This document shows positions 1 through 4,710 of a DNA stretch of 7,830 nt, piece by piece; position 1 is the stretch's first letter, and each line of letters begins with the position of its first letter. The position numbers were made by a program, and so were the translations under genes. The stretch comes from Bacillota bacterium (lineage in GTDB: Bacteria > Bacillota > Clostridia > Oscillospirales > Oscillospiraceae). The notes below the pieces were generated by a model, which was given only the letters and a program-made list of their open reading frames with translations, had not been told where the DNA came from and ran no database searches. The stretch lies in contig JAEWYA010000043.1 of NCBI GenBank assembly GCA_023395775.1, positions 1 through 7,830 of the forward strand, in the 5' to 3' direction.

Positions 1-133
1 CGTCAAAGACGGCCGCCCTTTGGCATCACTTTTCGAAACGCAGGGAAAAATGAAGTTCATAAAATCGCTGTGTCGTGCGTAAGAGGACGTTAAATCCACG
101 AAAGCACAACCCATATTTCGACAGGCCGCATTC
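1..133. other. Upstream flank without a supportable gene
   Basis: This stretch is visibly richer in A and T than the operon. All three plus frames are open from the window edge for a short way, with stops at 51-53, 80-82 and 91-93. The frame closing with TAA at 80-82 ends in KFIKSLCRA and looks the most protein-like, so it could be the C-terminus of a gene starting outside the window, but nothing identifies it. No convincing minus-strand start with a ribosome binding site is visible. A small CGTC-AAA-GACG hairpin at 1-11 has no T-run and is not called a terminator. Confidence 0.2.
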
Positions 134-162
134 TTGACGCTCATTTTGCCGTGGGGTATAAT
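134..162 (+). promoter_or_regulatory. Sigma-70-type promoter of the glg operon
   Basis: The -35 element TTGACG (134-139) matches five of six consensus positions and the -10 element TATAAT (157-162) matches all six, separated by the optimal 17 nt. Transcription should start near A169, giving a leader of about 86 nt before glgB. It is the only strong promoter-like sequence upstream of glgB, and the close gene spacing downstream suggests it drives all five genes. An A7 run at 171-177 falls in the first transcribed bases. This is by-eye consensus matching; the start site is predicted. Confidence 0.8.
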
Positions 163-212
163 TAATCCATAAAAAAAGACAAAGGGCCGGAGGGGCATAC
201 GAAAACGATTGA

Positions 213-239
213 CCACCGGCGAAGAAATCATCCCGGTGG
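213..239 (+). promoter_or_regulatory. Leader hairpin beside the glgB ribosome binding site
   Basis: CCACCGG (213-219) pairs perfectly with CCGGTGG (233-239) around a 13-nt loop, and the stem ends four bases before the AGGAG of glgB. A competing 5-bp pairing of GCCGG (186-190) with CCGGC (216-220) would use part of the same left arm, so the leader could adopt two exclusive folds. I do not recognise a known riboswitch class. A regulatory role is inference; the complementarity is directly visible. Confidence 0.4.
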
Positions 240-242
240 GAG

Positions 243-247
243 AGGAG
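243..247 (+). promoter_or_regulatory. Ribosome binding site of glgB
   Basis: AGGAG lies 7 nt before the ATG at 255 and fixes that start. The predicted protein then begins about 30 residues ahead of the CBM48-like domain, as expected for short-form branching enzymes. Confidence 0.8.
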
Positions 248-254
248 TGAGGTC

Positions 255-1034
255 ATGGGGGAGAGCGGACAGGCTTCCAGATTCCACGCGGGAACTCTGA
301 CGGAGGGCTGGATCTGGTTCGGCGCGCATCCCGCGTTCAAGCGGGGACGGGAGGGCTGGTCATTCCGGGTCTGGGCGCCCCACGCCGCGGCGGTGAGCGT
401 GGTGGGAGATTTCAACCAATGGGATGTCTCCGCCGCGCCGCTGAAGCGGGAGGGGGAGACCTGGACCGGATTTTTGCCGGATCTGCCCCGGTATACCTCC
501 TATAAATATGCCGTGACCGGAGCGGACGGCGCCGTGTGCTACAAGGCGGACCCCTACGGATTCCACACGGAGACCCGCCCCGCAACGGCCAGCAAGCTCA
601 TAGACATCGAGGGCTTTCCATGGACCGATGCGAAATTCCGCGAGAAAAAGGGAGACCACCCTGTTTATACCTCGCCCCTGAACATCTACGAGGTTCACCT
701 TGGCTCCTGGCGAAGACCGGACGAGGGATTTTACGATTACCGCACCATTGCCAGGGATCTCGCGGCCTATGTGAAGGACATGGGGTACAACGCCATCGAG
801 CTGCTGCCGGTGACGGAGCACCCGCTGGACGACTCCTGGGGCTATCAGTGCACCGGGTACTTTGCGCCCACGTCCCGGTATGGCACACCGTTCGATTTCA
901 TGTGGTTCGTGGACCATATGCACAAAAACGGAATCTCCGTGATTTTAGACTGGGTTCCCGCCCACTTCTGCAAGGATGAGCAGGGCCTGTACGAATTTGA
1001 CGGCTCCTTCTGCTATGAGTATTCCGACCCGTAA
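255..1034 (+). CDS. glgB: GlgB N-terminal fragment (CBM48 plus start of the GH13 barrel)
   Basis: This is the part translatable from the genuine start: 259 residues ending ...YEYSDP at the premature TAA. Residues about 35-115 form the CBM48/early-set module (FRVWAPHAAAVSVVGDFNQW). The barrel begins near NIYEVHLGSW and includes GH13 region I (D232, H237). The fragment ends before the nucleophile, acid/base and third acidic residue, so it cannot be catalytic. At most it could keep some glucan binding through the CBM48 module, which is speculation. It has a good ribosome binding site and would be the actual translation product if the stop is real and not suppressed. Confidence 0.75.
   Translation: MGESGQASRFHAGTLTEGWIWFGAHPAFKRGREGWSFRVWAPHAAAVSVVGDFNQWDVSAAPLKREGETWTGFLPDLPRYTSYKYAVTGADGAVCYKADPYGFHTETRPATASKLIDIEGFPWTDAKFREKKGDHPVYTSPLNIYEVHLGSWRRPDEGFYDYRTIARDLAAYVKDMGYNAIELLPVTEHPLDDSWGYQCTGYFAPTSRYGTPFDFMWFVDHMHKNGISVILDWVPAHFCKDEQGLYEFDGSFCYEYSDP
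1032..1034 (+). other. Premature TAA stop codon in glgB
   Basis: The frame reads ...Y-S-D-P-stop-K-R-E-H-A-G-W-G-T-R-V-F-D-Y-G-R, and family-typical sequence continues on both sides without a shift. Relatives usually carry DPR followed by a K or E and then GEH or GYH at this spot, so the stop most likely replaces Arg or another polar residue. One substitution from CAA, AAA or GAA would give TAA; a CGN Arg codon needs at least two. The other complete genes here use TAA and TGA as real stops, so a reassigned code is unlikely. The bases after the stop do not resemble known readthrough contexts. Confidence 0.9.
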
Positions 1035-1088
1035 AAGCGGGAGCACGCGGGCTGGGGCACTCGGGTTTTTGACTACGGACGGCCGGAG

Positions 1089-2315
1089 GTGGTCAGTTTC
1101 CTGCTCTCCTCCGCCCGATTCTGGCTGGAGATGTACCACATCGACGGACTGCGGGTGGACGCGGTGGCGTCCATGCTCTATCTGGACTATGACCGGCCGG
1201 ATGGCCAGTGGACCCCCAATAAAAACGGCGGCAAGGAGAATCTGGAGGCTATTGAGTTTCTGCGGTCATTGAACCGAATGGCCTTTTCCGTGGACCCCAA
1301 TGCGCTGATGGTGGCGGAGGAGTCCACCGCCTGGCCGCTGGTGACCTGCCCCCCGGAGGCGGGCGGTCTGGGCTTCAATCTGAAGTGGAACATGGGATGG
1401 ATGAACGACATGTGCCACTATCTGAAACTGGACCCCTATTTCCGGCAGTTTAACCACAGAGATATCACTTTTTCCATGATGTATGCGTTTTCAGAAAACT
1501 ATGTGCTCCCCCTGTCCCATGACGAGGTGGTACATATGAAGGGGTCGCTGGTGGGCAAAATGCCCGGCAGCTATGAAAATCAGCTCCGCTCCCTCCGGGG
1601 ATTTTACGCATATCTTCTGGCGCATCCGGGAAAGAAACTGTTGTTTATGGGCCCAGAGATCGGCCAGTGGCACGAGTGGGACGCAAACGGTCAGCTGGAC
1701 TGGTATCTGCTGGACGCGGAGATCAACCGAAAGACCCAGGCGTTTTTCCGCGCCGCCAACCGGTTTTATCAGAAGACGCCGGAGCTGTGGGAAGTAGACT
1801 TCCGGCAGCAGGGCTTTGAATGGCTGGTACCGGATGACAACCAAAATAACGTGGCGGTCTTTCTCCGTAGGGACGCCGGGGGCTGCGATCTTCTGTGCGC
1901 GGTGAACTTCTCTCCCAACTCCTACCCCGACTACCGGGTGGGGGTGCCGAATCACCGGCGGTATGCGGAGGTGTTCAACACGGATGCCGGGGAATTCGGC
2001 GGCGGCGGATACGGAAATGGATCGCCGGTGGAGGTGGAGGCCATTCCCTCCCATGGGCGGGAATGCTCGGTATCTCTGCGCATTCCGCCGTTTGGCGGCG
2101 TGTTCCTCCGGGGCGAGGGAACGTTCCCAGCGAAAAAGGCGGCGGCGAAGGACAGAAAATCCGCGCCGGCAAAGATGCCGATGCCCGAGGCAATAGCCGC
2201 GGCGGAAAAACCGGTAAAGGCTCCAAAATCCTCTAAAGCGAGTCCGACGGCGAAAAAAGAGAGAGAAACAGGGAAGAAGGCCGCGAAGAAACCGGCGGCA
2301 AAGCCCGAGAAATAA
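1089..2315 (+). CDS. glgB: GlgB C-terminal fragment (catalytic core, C-domain and Lys-rich tail)
   Basis: This open stretch of 408 codons carries GH13 regions II-IV (LRVDAVAS, AEEST, LSHDEVV), the all-beta C-terminal amylase domain ending near residue 620 of the full frame, and the tail. The first possible start after the premature stop is GTG at 1089, but the GGAGG-like sequence overlaps it directly, and ATG 1131 likewise has GGAG touching it. Neither looks usable, so efficient independent translation is doubtful. Residues about 626-686 of the full frame are low complexity: 17 Lys, 17 Ala and 8 Pro in 61 positions (for example KKAAAKDRK and KKAAKKPAAKPEK). Such a tail is not part of the standard branching enzyme fold. 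Automated annotation may list this as a separate gene. Confidence 0.6.
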   Translation: MVSFLLSSARFWLEMYHIDGLRVDAVASMLYLDYDRPDGQWTPNKNGGKENLEAIEFLRSLNRMAFSVDPNALMVAEESTAWPLVTCPPEAGGLGFNLKWNMGWMNDMCHYLKLDPYFRQFNHRDITFSMMYAFSENYVLPLSHDEVVHMKGSLVGKMPGSYENQLRSLRGFYAYLLAHPGKKLLFMGPEIGQWHEWDANGQLDWYLLDAEINRKTQAFFRAANRFYQKTPELWEVDFRQQGFEWLVPDDNQNNVAVFLRRDAGGCDLLCAVNFSPNSYPDYRVGVPNHRRYAEVFNTDAGEFGGGGYGNGSPVEVEAIPSHGRECSVSLRIPPFGGVFLRGEGTFPAKKAAAKDRKSAPAKMPMPEAIAAAEKPVKAPKSSKASPTAKKERETGKKAAKKPAAKPEK

Positions 2316-2320
2316 GGAGG
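2314..2320 (+). promoter_or_regulatory. glgC ribosome binding site overlapping the glgB stop
   Basis: AAGGAGG lies 7 nt before the glgC ATG, and its two A residues belong to the glgB terminal TAA (2313-2315). Ribosomes finishing glgB would therefore release on the glgC initiation site, which suggests translational coupling. Ribosomes stopped at 1032 would not reach it. Confidence 0.85.
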
Positions 2321-2327
2321 CAGAGGC

Positions 2328-3536
2328 ATGAGAAAAGAATGCATCGCCATGCTGCTGGCCGGCGGCCAGGGCAGCCGGCTGTACGTGCTGACCGGCGAGA
2401 TGGCAAAGCCCGCAGTCCCCTTTGGCGGAAAGTACCGCATCATCGATTTCCCTCTGTCCAACTGCGCCAACTCAGGCATCGATACCGTGGGTGTGCTGAC
2501 CCAGTATCGCCCGCTGGAGCTGAACGCGTATGTGGACAACGGCCAGACCTGGGACCTGGACAGTAGCACCGGCGGCGTCCACATTCTGCCGCCCTATCAG
2601 TCCGCTGCGGGCGGAACCTGGTACAAGGGTACGGCCAACGCCATTTTCCAGAACATCGCGTTTGTGGACCGGTACGACCCGGAATATGTGGTGATTCTCT
2701 CCGGCGATCATATTTATAAGATGGATTACTCCCGAATGGTGAAGCGGCACAAGGAGTCCGGAGCCGCCTGCACGATCTCTGTCATGGAGGTCCCCTGGGC
2801 CGAGGCATCCCGCTTTGGCATCATGAACGTGGACGAACGCGACATGGTGGAGGAGTTCGAGGAAAAACCCAAACATCCCAAGAGCAATCTGGCCTCCATG
2901 GGGATTTATGTGTTCACGTGGAAGACCCTGCGGGCTTATCTCGAGGCGGACGAGGCGGACCTTGGCTCGGAGAACGACTTTGGGAAAAATGTCATTCCCG
3001 CCATGCTGAGCAGCGGAGAAAAGATGGCGGCTTATCGCTTTGAGGGCTATTGGAAGGACGTGGGGACGCTGGAGTCGCTGTGGGACTCCAATATGGATAT
3101 GCTGTCCCCGGAATCCGGGCTGGACCTGCTGGATGAGTCCTGGCCCATCTATGCCAAATCCGTCTCCATGCCCACGGCCTACCTGGGCAGGCACGCGCAG
3201 GTGAGCCACAGTGCCTTTAACCGCGGCGACGATCTGGAGGGGACCGTTGAAAATTCCGTCCTCTCCTCGGGAGTCACTGTGGAAGAGGGCGCCAGAGTCA
3301 GCTATTCCGTGCTGATGCCCGGCGTGACCGTGAAGGCCGGAGCCACGGTGGAATACGCCATCGTCGGGCAGGATGCCCTGATCGGAGAAAACTGCCGGGT
3401 GGGCGCGTCGCCGGAGGGCGTGGACCCGCAGGCCTGGGGCCTTACGGTGCTGGCCCCGGGCTGCGCGCTGGAGGCGGGGACCGCCGTCCCGCCCAAGACC
3501 ATGCTGAGTAAAAACGGCGAGGAGGTGGCAAGATGA
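2328..3536 (+). CDS. glgC: Glucose-1-phosphate adenylyltransferase (ADP-glucose pyrophosphorylase), catalytic subunit GlgC
   Basis: GlgC makes ADP-glucose and pyrophosphate from ATP and glucose-1-phosphate, the committed and usually allosterically controlled step of bacterial glycogen synthesis. The 402-residue protein is full length. It opens with the nucleotide-binding loop LLAGGQGSRL (residues 9-18), followed by AKPAVPFGGKYRIIDFPLSN. WYKGTA starts at residue 98, SGDHIYKMDY holds the metal-binding Asp (D127), FEEKPK holds the glucose-1-phosphate Lys (K180), and GYWKDVGT follows. From about residue 300, hexapeptide-type repeats (SSGVTVEEGARV, MPGVTVKAGATV) form the left-handed beta-helix. 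At the position I align with the E. coli fructose-bisphosphate-site Lys39 there is E24, so E. coli-type activation is unlikely. The start is set by a strong ribosome binding site, and the 3' end overlaps glgD by 4 nt. Confidence 0.97.
   Translation: MRKECIAMLLAGGQGSRLYVLTGEMAKPAVPFGGKYRIIDFPLSNCANSGIDTVGVLTQYRPLELNAYVDNGQTWDLDSSTGGVHILPPYQSAAGGTWYKGTANAIFQNIAFVDRYDPEYVVILSGDHIYKMDYSRMVKRHKESGAACTISVMEVPWAEASRFGIMNVDERDMVEEFEEKPKHPKSNLASMGIYVFTWKTLRAYLEADEADLGSENDFGKNVIPAMLSSGEKMAAYRFEGYWKDVGTLESLWDSNMDMLSPESGLDLLDESWPIYAKSVSMPTAYLGRHAQVSHSAFNRGDDLEGTVENSVLSSGVTVEEGARVSYSVLMPGVTVKAGATVEYAIVGQDALIGENCRVGASPEGVDPQAWGLTVLAPGCALEAGTAVPPKTMLSKNGEEVAR
3520..3527 (+). promoter_or_regulatory. Extended ribosome binding site of glgD inside glgC
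   Basis: AGGAGGTG is an eight-base match to the 16S anti-Shine-Dalgarno complement. It is 5 nt from ATG 3533 and is embedded in the last codons of glgC. It confirms the ATGA overlap start and suggests GlgD is translated as well as, or better than, GlgC. Confidence 0.85.
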
Positions 3537-4648
3537 ATGGGCTGCACGGCATCATCTTCTGCTATGAGAAGCGAAATGACCTGAGAGAGCTGGCGGATAC
3601 CCGTTCCGCGGCCTCCATGCCCTTTGGCGGGCGGTACCGGGCCATTGATTTCGGCCTTTCCAATCTGGTGAACGCCGGGGTCACCGACGTGGGCATCGTG
3701 CTGCACGGGCGGTATCAGAGCCTGATTGATCATCTGGGCAGCGGCAAGAACTGGGACCTGAGCCGGAAGCGCGGCGGGCTGAAGCTGCTGCCTCCCTTTG
3801 CCTATGAACGGCAGCGCGGCGGTACCGGGGAGTTCCGGGGAAAGATGGAGGCGCTTTCAGGGGTTCGCAGCTATCTGGATACCATACGTCAGGACCATGT
3901 GGCGCTGATGGACGGCGACCTCGTGGTGAACCTGCCCCTGTCCGAGATTCTGGAACAGCATCTCCGCTCCGGGGCGGACATCACCGCCGTGTGCGGGAAC
4001 GACAGCTTCGCGGTGGATAACGGCACCTATTTTGAACCCGACGGAGAGGGGCGGGTGCGGGAGGTTCTCTATCATCTGCACACGCCCCGGGGCTATCGGG
4101 GGCTGGAGGTCTATATCATCTCCACCCGGCTTTTGAAGGAACTGGTGGATGAGTGCATCAGCCGCGATCAGTACAGCTGGAGGCACGATATCCTTCAGGC
4201 CAGGGTGGGAGAGCTGAATATCCGCTCCTTCATCTGGACCGGCTTCGCCGCCCAGATCCGCTCCGTGCAGGAGTATTACGACCGGAGCATGCAGCTGCTG
4301 GACCCCGCCATCCGGGCGGACCTGTTCACCCCTGAACGCCCCATCCGGGCGAAAAATGCCGACAAATCCTCCAGCTATGCGGGCCCGACGGGCCACTGTG
4401 TCAACTCTCTGGTGGGAGACGGCTGCAATGTGGAGGGGGTCGTGGAAAATTCCATCCTCTTTCCCGGCGTGGTGGTGGAGGAGGGCGCGCGGGTGCGCAA
4501 CTGCGTGCTGTTCCCGGACACCGTGATCCGCCGCAACGCGGATCTGGCGCATATCATTGCGGATAAGCAGGTAGAGGTGCTGGCGGACCGGACGCTGATC
4601 GGCCATTCATCCTACCCGCTGGTACTGAGCAAGGGGGCCTGCGTGTAA
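3533..4648 (+). CDS. glgD: GlgD, ADP-glucose pyrophosphorylase regulatory-type subunit
   Basis: GlgD is a paralogue of GlgC found in Firmicutes. In studied members it has little or no activity alone and forms a heteromeric enzyme with GlgC, changing its catalytic rate and regulation. This 371-residue protein keeps the fold landmarks: FGGRYRAIDFGLSN, GRYQSLIDHLGSGKNWDLSRKRGGLKLLPPF (residues in two adjoining motifs), and hexapeptide repeats near the C-terminus (FPGVVVEEGARV). It lacks the catalytic signatures of its neighbour: the GGQGSRL loop is replaced by an unrelated FCYEKRNDLRELA segment, SGDHIYKMDY becomes MDGDLVVNLPL (D127/D129), and no FEEKP Lys motif is seen. The start overlaps the glgC stop (ATGA), which fits coupled synthesis of two partner subunits. 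GC content and style match the neighbours. The non-catalytic role is inferred from the lost motifs and the known family. Confidence 0.95.
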   Translation: MNGLHGIIFCYEKRNDLRELADTRSAASMPFGGRYRAIDFGLSNLVNAGVTDVGIVLHGRYQSLIDHLGSGKNWDLSRKRGGLKLLPPFAYERQRGGTGEFRGKMEALSGVRSYLDTIRQDHVALMDGDLVVNLPLSEILEQHLRSGADITAVCGNDSFAVDNGTYFEPDGEGRVREVLYHLHTPRGYRGLEVYIISTRLLKELVDECISRDQYSWRHDILQARVGELNIRSFIWTGFAAQIRSVQEYYDRSMQLLDPAIRADLFTPERPIRAKNADKSSSYAGPTGHCVNSLVGDGCNVEGVVENSILFPGVVVEEGARVRNCVLFPDTVIRRNADLAHIIADKQVEVLADRTLIGHSSYPLVLSKGACV

Positions 4649-4653
4649 GGCAG

Positions 4654-4681
4654 CCCGGGCGGTCCGCCTCTTCGGACCGGG
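4654..4681 (+). other. GC-rich hairpin between glgD and glgA
   Basis: GGTCCG (4661-4666) and CGGACC (4673-4678) form a perfect 6-bp stem with a CCTCTT loop. CCC (4654-4656) and GGG (4679-4681) can extend it across a 4-nt bulge. It begins 5 nt after the glgD stop. TAAAATG, not a T-run, follows, so it does not look like an efficient intrinsic terminator. It could mark an RNA processing or stability boundary within the operon, which is inference. Confidence 0.45.
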
Positions 4682-4710
4682 TAAAATGAGAACGGAAAGG
4701 GGATACTGCC

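Larger units (their letters stand above)
255..2315 (+). pseudogene. glgB: 1,4-alpha-glucan branching enzyme GlgB, interrupted by an in-frame stop
   Basis: GlgB cuts alpha-1,4-glucan chains and re-attaches them through alpha-1,6 links, making branch points in cytoplasmic glycogen. The reading frame from ATG 255 to TAA 2313-2315 spans 686 codons but contains one internal TAA at codon 260. Counting through it, the GH13 catalytic set is complete: D232 and H237 (ILDWVPAHF), R300 and nucleophile D302 (LRVDAVAS), acid/base E355 (AEEST), and H422/D423 (LSHDEVV). The intervals (70, 53 and 121 residues between the acidic residues) equal those I recall for the E. coli enzyme (D335, D405, E458, D526), so no indel accompanies the stop. 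An N-terminal CBM48-like module precedes the barrel and a Lys/Ala/Pro-rich tail follows it. It is the first gene of the operon. A true nonsense mutation, a sequencing or assembly error, or readthrough could explain the stop. The family call is near certain; loss of function is probable if the base calls are right. Confidence 0.88.

Noticed and set aside
200..213. Possible CcpA (cre) operator CGAAAACGATTGAC
   Set aside because: The centre resembles the cre consensus, but about four defined positions mismatch and it lacks the expected symmetry, so it is not supportable by eye.
26..415. Minus-strand open frame covering the promoter and the glgB start
   Set aside because: It starts inside glgB, spans the promoter and leader, has no ribosome binding site and shows no recognisable domain; it is the antisense shadow of real features.
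1032..1034. Selenocysteine, pyrrolysine or reassigned-stop reading of the glgB TAA
   Set aside because: TAA is not used for selenocysteine or pyrrolysine, and glgB and glgD end at TAA, so the standard code applies here.
1085..1091. GGAGG and GTG as an internal restart for the C-terminal part of glgB
   Set aside because: The purine-rich stretch overlaps the GTG itself, leaving no spacing for initiation, and a product beginning in the middle of the barrel would not be expected to fold.
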